From Sulfomarinibacter sp963741385 (GTDB lineage Bacteria; Acidobacteriota; Thermoanaerobaculia; Thermoanaerobaculales; Sulfomarinibacteraceae), in assembly GCA_963741385.1 (NCBI GenBank), contig CAVUHO010000006.1:124001-188000 (forward strand): DNA of 64,000 nucleotides, written 5' to 3'. The notes under the pieces are model-generated. The model saw only the letters and a program-made list of their open reading frames with translations, was not told where the DNA came from and ran no database searches. Position numbers and translations under genes: made by a program. Positions 29,504 through 39,814 of this stretch are shown here, in pieces; position 1 is the stretch's first letter; each line of letters starts with the position of its first letter.

Positions 29504-29572
29504 GCTGTCGCGTCACCACCTCATGGAGGCAGTGAACGAACGGTCCGGTTTTCTGGTACCCTCCGATTCACT

Positions 29573-30184
29573 ATGACGATCACACTTTATGACTCCACGT
29601 ATTCGGGCCACTGCCATAAAGTCCGGCTCCTCTGCGGCCTGCTGCGCCTCGACGTCGGGCTCGAGCCGATCGACACGCGAAAGAAAGAACAAAAATCTCC
29701 CGGGTATCTGAAGCTCAACCCGTTCGGCCAGATACCGGTGCTGAAGGACGGCGATGTGGTCGTGCGCGATTCGAACGCGATCCTGCTCTACCTCGCCGAA
29801 AAGTACGACACCGGTGAGACCTTCGTGCCACAGGACCCGGTCGCCCGCGCGCACGTCTACGAGTGGCTGGCCACGGCCGCCGGGCCCCTCTACCTGGGAC
29901 CCTCGCGCGCACGAGTCATCAAGGCTCTCGGCCGCGAGGGCGACTACGACCAGGCCCGCGCCATCGCCGACCAGCTCTTCGCGGTGATGAACGATCACCT
30001 TGCCACACGGTCGTGGTTGGTGGGCGATGGACCGACGCTGGCCGATGTGGCCTGCTACAGCTACACCGCCGTTGCGGACGAGGGTGGTCTCGACCTCGCC
30101 GCGTATCCGAATATCCGCGCCTGGCTCGCCCGCATCGAGGCCCTCGCCGGTTTCGTCGCCATGCCCAGGTTGCCGAAAGGCTGA
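29573..30184 (+). CDS. Glutathione S-transferase family protein
   Basis: Protein of 203 aa, full length for a cytosolic GST. The thioredoxin-fold N-terminus has the catalytic-loop region YDSTYSGHCHKVRLL, the cis-Pro turn FGQIPVLKDG and the glutathione-binding DSNAILLYLA, a strong SNAIL motif. The helical C-terminal domain carries the N-capping LADVACYSY. Conjugates or reduces electrophiles with glutathione or a similar thiol. Its 3' end lies 7 nt from the convergent oligoendopeptidase gene. Confidence 0.9.
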   Translation: MTITLYDSTYSGHCHKVRLLCGLLRLDVGLEPIDTRKKEQKSPGYLKLNPFGQIPVLKDGDVVVRDSNAILLYLAEKYDTGETFVPQDPVARAHVYEWLATAAGPLYLGPSRARVIKALGREGDYDQARAIADQLFAVMNDHLATRSWLVGDGPTLADVACYSYTAVADEGGLDLAAYPNIRAWLARIEALAGFVAMPRLPKG

Positions 30185-30191
30185 GCGCGGT

Positions 30192-32147
30192 CTACCTTTT
30201 CATCAACTCCTCGACCTGGTCGAGGGTCTGCTCGAAGGTCTTCATGGCCGCCTCGAGAGCGTCCGGCTTCGTAAGGTCGACCCCGGCTCCTGCCAACAGC
30301 TCGAGCGGCGACGCCGAGGCTCCGCCCGCGAGCATGCCCAGATAGGCTTGCGCCGCCGGTTCGCCGAGGGTCTTGACCCGGTCGGCGATGGCGATGCCGC
30401 TGGCCAGCCCGGTGGCGTACGAGTAGACGTAGTACTTGTAGTAGAAGTGCGGGATGTAGGCCCACTCCATGCCGTCGTCGGCGTCGACGGTGAAACCGGG
30501 GCCGTAGTAGCGCTGCACCAGATCACGGTAGGTCGCCTCGAGCAGGGCCGCGGTGAGCGGCGTCCCCTCTTCGACAAAGCCGTGCACCTTGCGTTCGAAC
30601 TCGGCGAACATCGTCTGGCGGAAGATCGTGGTGCGGATCGACTCGAGCCGCTCGACCAACAACGACGCCTTCTCGGCCGGGTCAGCGGCGTTGCTCACCA
30701 GGTAGTCCGACAGCAGCGCCTCGTTGAAGGTCGACGCGATCTCGGCGATGACCATCACGTAGCGGAAGTTCGGGTAGGGCTGCGCCTTCATGGCGAGGTC
30801 CGAGTGCAGCGCGTGGCCGAACTCGTGCGCCAGGGTCGACATGTCGTCCACAGAGTCCTGGTAGTTCATGAAGACGTAGGGGTGTGGGCCATAGACGCTG
30901 GCCGAAAACGCGCCACTCCTCTTGTCCCTGTGCGGGTAGAGATCCATCCAGCCGTTGGCCGGGTCGAGACCCTCGCTGAGGGCCTGGACGTACTCCTCGC
31001 CAAGCGGTGCGAGGGCGGCGATGATGGTGTCGCGGGCTTCGGCAAACGGCACCTTGGTGTCGATCCCCGCGGCGAGCGGAATGTAGAGGTCGTAGATGTG
31101 GAGATCGTCGAGCCCGAGCGCCCGCTTGCGCAGTTCGACATAGCGGTGGAGCAGCCCCAGGTTGGCGTTGATGGTCGACACCAGGTTTTCGTAGACGGCC
31201 GGATTCATGTCGTCCTTGTCCAGATAGGCTTCGATAGCGGTGTCGTAGCCGCGGGCGCGCGCAAAATCGACGTCGAGCTGGAACTGACCGGCCAGGGTGG
31301 CTGCGAACGCGTGCTGGTACTGGCGCAGGGTGCCGAACATGGCCTCCACGGCGCCGCGGCGGACCTCGCGATCCGCCGACGCGCGGTAGCGTGAGTAATT
31401 GGACAGATTGAGCTGGACCTTCTCACCCTTCTCGTCGGTGATCATCGGCCATGGGATGTCGGTCAGCAGCGCACCGAAGGTGTCCTCGAGCGGCGACGGG
31501 ATTTCGTTGAGGTCGATCTCCGCCCATAGATTGTCACCGAGCAGCGCCAGCGCCCGTTCAGCGTCGGGCGACAGCAGCCGGCCGGCGCGGCGGCGCAGGT
31601 TGTCGATGTAGGAGCGGTACTCGGCCAGCCCCGGCTCCGCGGCGAAGGCCGCCATCAGATTCTCCGCCGGGAGCGTCAACACCTCGCGGCGGACGAATGC
31701 CGCCGCGCTCATCAACTCGTCCATCGCAGCCAGGCTGCGCTGGACCATGGCGTTTGCGGTCTCATCCGACAGCGCGGTGCTCTGGCGGAGGTTGGCGTAA
31801 AGGGTGACGAAGTTGGCCTCCAGGTGGAGCCGGAAGTAGAGTTCGAGACACGCCTTGAGAGCGGCGGGATCGGCGAGTTTGCCATCGAACTCCGTCAGCT
31901 TGGGAATTTCGGCCAGCAGCTTCAGCCGCGCGGCGTCCCATGCCTCGTCAGAGGCGAACAGCGCTCCCAGGTTCCAGGTGTAGATGTCCGGGATCGCAGA
32001 GCGTTCCACGTTGGCGTCAGGAGTGACTGCCGGCAGGTCGTGCGGCGAATCGGCCACGGCGACGGTGGAAATGAGGGTCAGCATCAGCATCGTCGTGAGG
32101 CTCCTTACCAGGATCGTTGCGGCTGCGGGTCGTTGGAAATCGCACAT
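30192..32147 (-). CDS. pepF: Exported oligoendopeptidase F-type M3 peptidase
   Basis: Protein of 651 aa; ATG at 32147 follows a purine-rich AGGGGGAAGAAA. Hydrophobic signal-like segment at residues about 12-33 (ILVRSLTTMLMLTLISTVAVADS). The M3B fold is complete, with zinc motif LAHEFGHALHSD and a downstream Glu in IASTFNEALLSDYL, and the substrate-side HFYYKYYVYSYATGLASG typical of PepF. Family members cut 7-17-residue peptides; an exported form would act in the periplasm. Intact, unlike the other M3 gene at 2.9-4.9 kb. Confidence 0.88.
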   Translation of the reverse strand: MCDFQRPAAATILVRSLTTMLMLTLISTVAVADSPHDLPAVTPDANVERSAIPDIYTWNLGALFASDEAWDAARLKLLAEIPKLTEFDGKLADPAALKACLELYFRLHLEANFVTLYANLRQSTALSDETANAMVQRSLAAMDELMSAAAFVRREVLTLPAENLMAAFAAEPGLAEYRSYIDNLRRRAGRLLSPDAERALALLGDNLWAEIDLNEIPSPLEDTFGALLTDIPWPMITDEKGEKVQLNLSNYSRYRASADREVRRGAVEAMFGTLRQYQHAFAATLAGQFQLDVDFARARGYDTAIEAYLDKDDMNPAVYENLVSTINANLGLLHRYVELRKRALGLDDLHIYDLYIPLAAGIDTKVPFAEARDTIIAALAPLGEEYVQALSEGLDPANGWMDLYPHRDKRSGAFSASVYGPHPYVFMNYQDSVDDMSTLAHEFGHALHSDLAMKAQPYPNFRYVMVIAEIASTFNEALLSDYLVSNAADPAEKASLLVERLESIRTTIFRQTMFAEFERKVHGFVEEGTPLTAALLEATYRDLVQRYYGPGFTVDADDGMEWAYIPHFYYKYYVYSYATGLASGIAIADRVKTLGEPAAQAYLGMLAGGASASPLELLAGAGVDLTKPDALEAAMKTFEQTLDQVEELMKR

Positions 32148-32386
32148 TTTCTCTTCCCCCTCTTCTTTTCGACGCGGCCCGGATTGCACCCGGCAGGGCC
32201 TCCCGCCGCGTCCGTTCTATCCTACGCTTCTCAGCCCCCGATGTTGCCAGAAATGCGACAAGGCGCTGAAAGGACTCTCGCAACTTGACGGCCGCAGTCG
32301 GCTTCATTACCGTCGGGGCGTAGCAGACAGAAAATCGAGCGGCATTTTGCCCCGTGAGTGGGCACACGCCGACGGAGGGGGTCCTC

Positions 32387-33962
32387 ATGCGCTCCACAAA
32401 CCTGCTGGTATCGGGTTGTATGGCGGCGGTTCTGTTCACGGCGGCGTCCGCTGCCTCGTTCTGCAATCCTGCATACGTTGTGAACAGCGGTAAGGTGTGG
32501 ACCGTCTATCCCACGGGCGCCGACGACGCCGACAACCTCGCTTGCGCTTTCGACGCGGCGGTGGCTTCCGGGCCCGGCGCTGTCGTCAAGATGGTGGCCG
32601 GCGAATACACCCTCTCGCGGCCCATCGCCGTGCTCTACGAGGGCGACCTGACGTGGAAAGGCGCCGGCATGAACCGGACCGTCATCACCGCCGGCAGCGA
32701 CAGCGCGCTGTTCCCGCTGCTCGTGAAGGAAGGGTATTTTCCCGAACCCGGTTCGCCGTCGGTCTTCGTCTTCCACCAGGACGCCGACGGATGGGTGGGC
32801 TCCGGCGGCGAGCCCTTGACCAGCCGTCTGGAATTTCGCGGATTCACCATCCGTCTCCGCGGCCTCGCCGAACCGTGGGTCGACGCATTCGGTGTGACCT
32901 CTCAGTCGCGAAGCGTCATCGACGTCACCGGTCGGATCGACGGGCTTCGAAACTTCAACCTGAGCCGGGTCGGGCTGACGGTGAACGGCGTCCGGCTGCA
33001 GGGCGAGGCCTGCAGCGCCGGCGTCTGCGGCTTTTCCGCCTGGACCGCTCACAACGGACTGACCGTGTGGGCCGAGGCGGTCACCACACTCGACGAAAAC
33101 GGCGTCGCGTTGATCGAGTACTCGAAACCGATCGTTGCCGACACGACCATCCACTCCAGCGTTTTCGAGCGGATCGCGTTCGCCGCAGGAAACTCCGACG
33201 CGGAGCGCAGCACCATCGAGGTCGATGCCAACCGCTTCGCAGATGTCGGCGCCGCCTACTTCCTGCAGGACGCCAACGGCGGCACGGTCACGGTGTCGCG
33301 CAATCAGATGCAGGAAGTCTCCTACTATGGAGTGATCACGGCGCACGGGATTGACCGGCGTTTTCGGCTACGATGCGGGGCCGGTGACCGAGCGGTTCCC
33401 GACCATGCCGACCGGGCTCGAGATCATCAAGAACACGATGCAGTGCACCGGCGATTTCTCCGAGTGCGTCGTGATCGAGGACTATACGGTGCTCGACCTC
33501 CCGGGAGACCAGGCCATGCTCGATGCCTCGGTGAAGAAGAACTCCATCCGGCTCACCGCCGGGGCGTACGCGGCGGTCGGCAGCTTCTATTCGCGGGGGG
33601 TTTCGGTCGTCGGGAATATCATCTCCGGCGAGGGCGCGGCCGGCATCTATGCACACCTCGGCGGCCTGTGGGAGATCACGGGGAACCTCATCGCCATGAA
33701 ATCCGGGCTCCCCATCTGGCTGGCGGAGGAGAACACAGGCTCGACGGTGAACTCGAATCTCGTTGTCGGACGCGGCGGCGATGCTGCGATTCAGATCGAC
33801 GGCGACGGCAACCAGGCGTCCGGAAATTTCCTCACCTGCTACCGACCCAACGTCGCCCACTTCTGGCTGACGGCGCCGTCGGCGAACAACCACCTGGCGG
33901 TGGCGAAAACCGACACCGTCCAGGACGACGGCACTGACAACACCGTAATCGTGGTGAACTGA
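32387..33962 (+). CDS. Secreted beta-helix-type protein, frameshifted
   Basis: About 524 aa from the ATG at 32387 (GGAGGGGG upstream). Signal peptide in residues 1-23. The repeated short strands (VKMVAGEYTLSRPIAV, LEFRGFTIRLRG, STIEVDANRFADVG, VTVSRNQMQEVSYYGV, VVGNIISGEGAAGIY, WEITGNLIAM) indicate a right-handed beta-helix. One indel near 33350 moves the rest to another frame, which ends TDNTVIVVN. It lacks the DGFESG tail seen on the other beta-helix protein. No catalytic motif recognised. Confidence 0.78.
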
Positions 33963-34052
33963 CACCTCTCAGGATCCGGACGGTTTGCGCGCCACCAAGC
34001 TCGCAACTGTAAAAGGCTGGATATTCTTACGGCGCCTCTTCGATACGACCCT

Positions 34053-36878
34053 TCACCCACCGACGACGTTTGACCACTCGTTGGTATTACCGCTCTCGAA
34101 GTCGTCGCTGAAGATCGCCGATCCCACTGCGATCACATCCGTTTCGATTCCGTTCGACTCCTCCGACGAGATCAGCACGTCGAACTCGGCATCTTCGGCC
34201 AGCGCTCCACCGGCTGGAATGCGGACGATGAACTTCGAGGGACTCACCGGCACCGTCGAAAGCGAGGTCGCCACGACGAAGAAGAACTCGGCTTCCGCCG
34301 GGCCCACAGCAAGCTGCGCCCCACCGTCGGGGAGGTTCCACGTCAGAACCCCACCGCTCAGGCTGATGTACTCATCGGTCGCCGCCAGCGTATCGCCGGG
34401 GCTGAAGTAGGCATCGTTGTTGACGTCGCGGTAGAGTTCGAGACGTGCCAGCAGGTTGTTGATCTCGGTCGAGGTCAGCGGTGTCGTCCCGTCCTCCCGC
34501 ACGAACTCGAGGGTCAGGCGCGAGAGCTCCATGTCCTCGTCGCGGACTGTCCGGCCCTGGTGGCCCACGAGCACTGCCAGGAGGGGCTCGAGGGCGCCTG
34601 TTTCGATGACGGATGGTGCGTCGTCGTAGTAGACCTGCGAGAACTGGTCGCCGACGTTCGGGTACCAGGTGAGTGAGTCGGCGGTGCCTCCCGCCGCGAC
34701 CGCGATGTCGAGTCGGCCGTCACGGTTGATATCCGCCAGATCGAGGTCCCAGGTCGAATCCAGGCTCTGCTCCATCGAGTATTTGGTCCAACTCGTCCCG
34801 TCGCCGTCGTTCTTCCACACGATGACGTCGTCACCGTCCTGATTGGTCGCGGCCACATCGACATCCCCGTCGTCGTCGAGGTCGCCGGCCCTCACTGCGA
34901 CACCGTCCGGGAAGTACCCCGTGCCCACGTTGTGCTCGGTCCAGGAAGCTCCGGTTCCGTTGTTGGCGAACCACAGAATGTCTTCGTCGTTGCGCACCAC
35001 GACAACCAGGTCGAGGTCGCCGTCGCCATCGACATCGGCGAGATCAACGCCCCGGGGACCGTCCAGCAGGACCCCCACCTGGCCGGCCGACCAGAGCCCG
35101 CCAGTTGGCGAGTTCAGGAAGAACTCGACGAGGTCGTCCTCATATGCCGAGGCGACGATATCGGGAGCGCCGTCCGAATTGAGGTCACCGACCGCCAGGT
35201 CGAAGGCGCCGTCGAAAACCCCGAAATCGTGGCGGCTCCACGTCGTGCCGATCCCGTTGGTGTTCTCCATCCACGACACGTCGTCACCATCGAAGGCGGC
35301 AACCGCCACGTCCATGTCGCCGTCGCGGTCGAAGTCCGCAGGTTCGACCCGGTGGGCGCCGTTGTAGCTCGCCACAATTGTGTGCGCAGTCCACGTCGGC
35401 ACCGCGGCGCCGTTGTTCTCCCACCAACGGATGGCATCGGCGGCGACCGCCGCACCCAGGATGTCGATATCACCGTCTCCGTCCATGTCGGCAACCGCCA
35501 CATCTCGCGCCGAGGCGAATGACTCGTCGACCGTATTGGTCCACCATCCGGTTCCCTCGGTGGTCACCCCCAGATAAGCCACGACGTCGCCTCCAGTCCA
35601 CAACGCGGTGACGACATCCTGAAGACCGTCGCCGTTGATGTCAGCCACCTCGATGGCCCTGGGCTCCGCCAGTTCACTTCGGATCTCGATCGGATCGTCA
35701 TCGAAGAAACGGCGGTGGATCTTCTTGTTGGTCCACTGAAACAGGCGGTCTTCGAACAGTGCAGCCATCACGATGTCCGGGTCTCCGTCGCCGTCGAAGT
35801 CGGCGGCCACAGCATCGACGGCGCCGTCCGCGGCCGCATCGAGGGTCCGCTCGGTCCAAGCTCCTCCCGATCCGTCGGTGTTCTCGAACCAGGCCAGATC
35901 GTCATCATTCTCGGCGGTCGCCAGAATGTCGAGGTCGCCGTCGAGGTCGAGATCGACCACCTCGACCGACGAGGCGCCGTCGAAGCCCGTGGCGACCACC
36001 GTTTCTGCCCAACCCGGGTTGGCGTACCACGAAATCTGGTCGGCAACGGCCGCAGCGGCAATCACGTCCGGATCGCCGTCGCGGTCGATGTCCCCGACCG
36101 CCACCCCGCTGGCGTTGTTGAAGCTGCCGTCGATCGTGTGCGAGGTCCAGAAGTCGTCGGGCGCGCCATCGGCATTCCCGTCTTCGCTCTCGAACCACTC
36201 CACCACATCGCCCGTGACGTCGGTACCGACGACGTCGAAGTCGCCGTCGCCATCGAGGTCGACGGCCGCCACTCCCCAGGGCTGGGTCGCTGACGAGTCG
36301 ATGGTGTGGATGACCCAACCACCGTCAGCCGGGCTGCCGTCGTTGGCCGCCCAGGTATACCCACCGGACTGCGCCTCCAGAATATCGAGGTCGCCGTCGG
36401 CATCCATGTCGAAGAGTGCGATGTCACGCATTCCCTCGAAGACCAGCAGGCTGACTCCGTGAGCCACCCAGCCGCCGCCGCCGTTCAATGGGTTCTCGAG
36501 CCACAGGACCTCGGACTCCTCCGCCGGGTGCGGGGGGTCACCCTCGATCGGAATGTTGTCGAATTGGCCGACGGCGATGTCGATATCTCCGTCGCCATCG
36601 AGATCTCCCGTTGCGACGGTGGAAGGCGAGTCGAAACCGGTCAAACTGAACAGGATGGCCAACGGATAGGTCGTGTATCCCCGGATGATGCCGGTGGATT
36701 CAAAGGCGACGATGTAGTCGTCAACCCCGTCGCCGTTGATGTCGGCGGCCGCGGTTCCGCGGCCGGAGCCCGCCGGATAGCCGGAATAGAGTTCGAACGG
36801 GATCTCGGCAGCAGACGACAGGTGTGCTGAGCAGAGGATGATGACGACGACCGCAAACAACGCGCGAACTCGAAACAT
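34053..36878 (-). CDS. Secreted FG-GAP/VCBS repeat protein with DGFESG-like C-terminal tail
   Basis: Protein of 941 aa; ATG at 36878 follows GGGAGG. Signal peptide residues 1-23. About fourteen FG-GAP-type calcium-binding repeats run from residue 35 to about 760, each with a DxDGDGDxD-type loop (for example DLDGDGDID, DMDADGDLD, DVDGDGDLD) followed by a short beta motif with WFEN/WYAN. This is the integrin-like seven-bladed propeller unit, here enough for two propellers. A non-repeat C-terminal region (about 760-920) precedes the tail IFSDDFESGNTNEWSN. Likely extracellular adhesion or binding protein. Confidence 0.9.
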   Translation of the reverse strand: MFRVRALFAVVVIILCSAHLSSAAEIPFELYSGYPAGSGRGTAAADINGDGVDDYIVAFESTGIIRGYTTYPLAILFSLTGFDSPSTVATGDLDGDGDIDIAVGQFDNIPIEGDPPHPAEESEVLWLENPLNGGGGWVAHGVSLLVFEGMRDIALFDMDADGDLDILEAQSGGYTWAANDGSPADGGWVIHTIDSSATQPWGVAAVDLDGDGDFDVVGTDVTGDVVEWFESEDGNADGAPDDFWTSHTIDGSFNNASGVAVGDIDRDGDPDVIAAAAVADQISWYANPGWAETVVATGFDGASSVEVVDLDLDGDLDILATAENDDDLAWFENTDGSGGAWTERTLDAAADGAVDAVAADFDGDGDPDIVMAALFEDRLFQWTNKKIHRRFFDDDPIEIRSELAEPRAIEVADINGDGLQDVVTALWTGGDVVAYLGVTTEGTGWWTNTVDESFASARDVAVADMDGDGDIDILGAAVAADAIRWWENNGAAVPTWTAHTIVASYNGAHRVEPADFDRDGDMDVAVAAFDGDDVSWMENTNGIGTTWSRHDFGVFDGAFDLAVGDLNSDGAPDIVASAYEDDLVEFFLNSPTGGLWSAGQVGVLLDGPRGVDLADVDGDGDLDLVVVVRNDEDILWFANNGTGASWTEHNVGTGYFPDGVAVRAGDLDDDGDVDVAATNQDGDDVIVWKNDGDGTSWTKYSMEQSLDSTWDLDLADINRDGRLDIAVAAGGTADSLTWYPNVGDQFSQVYYDDAPSVIETGALEPLLAVLVGHQGRTVRDEDMELSRLTLEFVREDGTTPLTSTEINNLLARLELYRDVNNDAYFSPGDTLAATDEYISLSGGVLTWNLPDGGAQLAVGPAEAEFFFVVATSLSTVPVSPSKFIVRIPAGGALAEDAEFDVLISSEESNGIETDVIAVGSAIFSDDFESGNTNEWSNVVGG

Positions 36879-37140
36879 CGGGGCCTCCCTGGCTGGCTGG
36901 TCGCAAATTGTGCGCCTCATTGATGAAAGAAGTCTAACATTCTCTCCGCACTTGCGAAAGGAATTACTTTAGTCGCTTGTAATTGAGAATATGAAAATAT
37001 TTTCATCTTTTCAGACAGACATCTCCAGACCCGGCGCATCGACGCTGGGCGCGCCCAGTCGAATTGACACGGACGGTTCCCCTTAACCTCCGGGTCCCAC
37101 CGGATGGGTTGAGCTACACTCCCCGGCCGAAGGAGGGCAG

Positions 37141-38376
37141 ATGAAAACGAACACCCTGATCGCGGCTGCGCTGCTGCCGGTGGCCGTGCTTGCAATTGGA
37201 TGCCAGCGAAGCGAGGGGCCACCTGCTCAAGCCGAAATCACCCCCGAAATCCGGGCCGAGCAGCTGGCGCAGAACATCCTGATCATCGACACCCATATCG
37301 ATCTCCCCTATCGCCTGCACGAGAAACCGGAAGACGTCGCCGTCGAAACCTCCGACGGCCACTTCGACGCGGTCCGCGCCCGGCGCGGCGGGCTCGACGC
37401 CGCTTTCATGTCCATCTACATCCCCGCCAAGCTGCAGGAGGAGGGTGGAGGGCGTGAACTGGCGGACGAACTGATCGACCTGGTCGAGGGTCTGCAGGCG
37501 CAGGCGCCCGGCACCTTCGCCGTCGCGCGCTCCGTCTCCGATGTCCGCAACCTCTTCGCAGCGGAGATCTTCGCTCTGCCCCTGGGCATCGAAAACGGCG
37601 CCGCCATCGAGGACGAGCTGTCGGCGCTTCAGCACTTCTATGACCGGGGTGTCCGCTACGTCACGCTGACCCACTCCGAGCCCAACCTCATCTGCGACTC
37701 GTCCTACTCCAAGGAACGGAGGTGGAACGGCCTCAGCCCCTTCGGCCGCGAGGTGGTGGCGGAGATGAACCGGCTCGGCATCATGGTCGACATCTCGCAC
37801 GTCACGGATGACACGATCCTCCAGGTCCTCGAGATCTCGAAGGCGCCGGTGATCGCCTCCCACTCCTCGTGCCGGTTCTTCACGCCCGGTTTCGAGCGCA
37901 ACATCCCGGACGATCTGATCGCACAGGTCGCGGAGCGCGGCGGCGTCATCCAGATCGCTTTTGCACCCAGCTTTCTCACCGAAGCGGCGCAGAAGCAGTC
38001 GGAGGAGCTGTGGCCGATCATGCGTACGTTCATGAAGGAACATGACGTCGGCATGGACAGCCCCGAGGTTCGCGACCTGCTCGACCAGTACTACGCGGAA
38101 CATCCGAAGGTCGAGGCCAGCGTCAGCGATGTGGCCGATCACATCGACCACGTCGTCGAGCTCGTCGGCATCGACCACGTCGGACTGGGGTCGGACTTCG
38201 ACGGCATCACCGAAACGCCGGTCGGCCTCGAGGACGTCTCGGCCTACCCGAATCTGATCGCGGAGCTGCTGCGCCGCGGCTACAGCGAGGATGACATCCG
38301 CAAGATCTGCGGTGAAAACCTGCTGCGGGTGTGGTCGGACGTGGAGCGGGTTGCCGCGGAGCTCAAACAGGGCTGA
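37141..38376 (+). CDS. Membrane dipeptidase (peptidase M19), lipoprotein
   Basis: Protein of 411 aa with a lipobox LAIGC (Cys21). Canonical M19 metal ligands are all visible: DTHIDLP (HxD), GIENG (bridging Glu), MVDISHV, IASHSSCRFF, and GSDFDG. Hydrolyses dipeptides including those with D-amino acids, at the outer face of a membrane. AAGGAGGG precedes the ATG. It is divergent from the FG-GAP gene with 262 nt between them; no operon partner. Compare the non-canonical M19 at 7.6-8.6 kb. Confidence 0.92.
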   Translation: MKTNTLIAAALLPVAVLAIGCQRSEGPPAQAEITPEIRAEQLAQNILIIDTHIDLPYRLHEKPEDVAVETSDGHFDAVRARRGGLDAAFMSIYIPAKLQEEGGGRELADELIDLVEGLQAQAPGTFAVARSVSDVRNLFAAEIFALPLGIENGAAIEDELSALQHFYDRGVRYVTLTHSEPNLICDSSYSKERRWNGLSPFGREVVAEMNRLGIMVDISHVTDDTILQVLEISKAPVIASHSSCRFFTPGFERNIPDDLIAQVAERGGVIQIAFAPSFLTEAAQKQSEELWPIMRTFMKEHDVGMDSPEVRDLLDQYYAEHPKVEASVSDVADHIDHVVELVGIDHVGLGSDFDGITETPVGLEDVSAYPNLIAELLRRGYSEDDIRKICGENLLRVWSDVERVAAELKQG

Positions 38377-38613
38377 CAACGGCCCTCTTCGCAGCCCGGC
38401 TTTCCGAGCTCGCTCCCCGGGAGTTGCCACCCTATGCATTGTTCGGCCAGTGCCGTGCTCCCAACGGCGAAGTTGAAGTTCCGAACAATGCAAAGGATGG
38501 CACGCTCCGCCGCACGCGACACGGATCCGGATCAGCACGCGTTTCCCGGGAGTTGAGCGTCAATCGTGGAATAGATTGCATTGTGATATCGTATTAGTAT
38601 CAGGAGGTACGAC

Positions 38614-39574
38614 ATGACGACTGAAAAAACCTATCGTCCTTTGAGCGGGTGGCTGCCCTTGATCATCAACCTCGCGATGCTCGCCGGCGGCCCGGCGATG
38701 ATCATCACCGGCGGTGTCGGTCTCGACAACCACGGGGGAACACCGGATCTCATCCTTCTGATTGCGGGGATCGCGACCCTCATCCTCGGCTTCATTTGCC
38801 TTTTCGGCTACATGGCGATCGCACCCAACCAGGCGCGGGTCCTGCTACTGTTCGGCGCCTACAAGGGGTCCGCGCTCGAGTCCGGTTTCTTCTGGGTCAA
38901 CCCGTTCTTTTCCAAAAAGAAGATCTCGCTGCGCATCCGCAACTTCGAGACCGGCTCGACCCAGAATCCGGAACAGAAGGACACCCAGGGCAAGGTGGTG
39001 CAGGCGCGCAGCCGGACCTCGGGCCGGCCGTCCAAGGTCAACGACCGCGACGGCAACCCTGTCGACATCTCGACGGTGGTGGTGTGGCGGGTGGTGAACA
39101 CTGCGGAGGCTTTGTTCGAGGTGGACGACTTACGAGGACTTCGTATCGGTCCAGAGCGAGGCGGCCCTGCGCAATCTCGCCAGCCGCTACCCCTACGACA
39201 GCGAGGACCACGAGATGTCGCTGCGCGGCAGCACCGCCGAGGTCTGCGAACAGCTCCAGGGCGATATCCAGGAGCGGCTCGACAAGGCCGGGGTCGAGGT
39301 CATCGAGGCCCGCATCAGCCACCTCGCCTATTCGCCGGAGATCGCAGCGGCCATGCTGCAGCGTCAGCAGGCACAGGCGGTGGTCGCGGCGCGCACCAAG
39401 ATCGTCGAGGGCGCGGTGGGCATGGTCGAGATGGCACTCGATCATCTGTCGCAGAAAAACATCATCGAGCTTGACGACGAACGCCGCGCGGCCATGGTCT
39501 CGAATCTCCTGGTCGTGCTGTGCAGCGACCGCCACGTCCAGCCCGTGGTGAACACCGGCAGCCTCTACACGTGA
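38614..39574 (+). CDS. SPFH/Band 7 domain protein, frameshifted
   Basis: About 319 aa from the ATG at 38614 (AGGAGG upstream). Two N-terminal membrane helices (residues about 12-34 and 48-72), then a stomatin/prohibitin-type SPFH domain (QARVLLLFGAYKGS..GFFWVNPFFSKKKISLRIRNFET) and an SPFH C-terminal segment ending HVQPVVNTGSLYT. An extra T at about 39130 (GACGACTTACGAG) shifts the frame; deleting it restores VDDYEDFVSVQSEAAL. SPFH proteins form membrane-associated ring scaffolds. The stop overlaps the next gene's GTG start. Confidence 0.87.
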
Positions 39575-39753
39575 GCCAGCGCGAGGCCTTTCTCCTCCGT
39601 CTGGACCCCAAGGTTCTGGACGCACTGAGGCGCTGGGCCGGAGACGACCTCCGCAGCGTCAACGCCCAGGTCGAGTTTCTTCTGCGGCGGGCGCTCCGCG
39701 ATGCGGGGCGCCTGCCCTCTTCGGAAAGGCCCGCGCAAAAGAAAGGGCGTTGA
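39571..39753 (+). CDS. Arc-like ribbon-helix-helix protein
   Basis: A 60-aa protein starting at a GTG that overlaps the SPFH stop (GTGA). The sequence FLLRLDPKVLDALRRWAGDDLRSVNAQVEFLLRRALRDAG has the Arc/MetJ pattern: one beta strand, two helices, and RSVNAQVEFLLRRAL in the dimer core. Translational coupling suggests it regulates or accompanies the SPFH protein. From memory, this pairing is seen in other bacteria. Followed by 61 nt and the acyl-CoA dehydrogenase. Confidence 0.82.
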   Translation: MSQREAFLLRLDPKVLDALRRWAGDDLRSVNAQVEFLLRRALRDAGRLPSSERPAQKKGR

Positions 39754-39814
39754 AGCCCTGCCCGGTGGGTCGTACATTGTTATCCAGGACCTGGGGAATA
39801 ATGGGGAGGCCACC

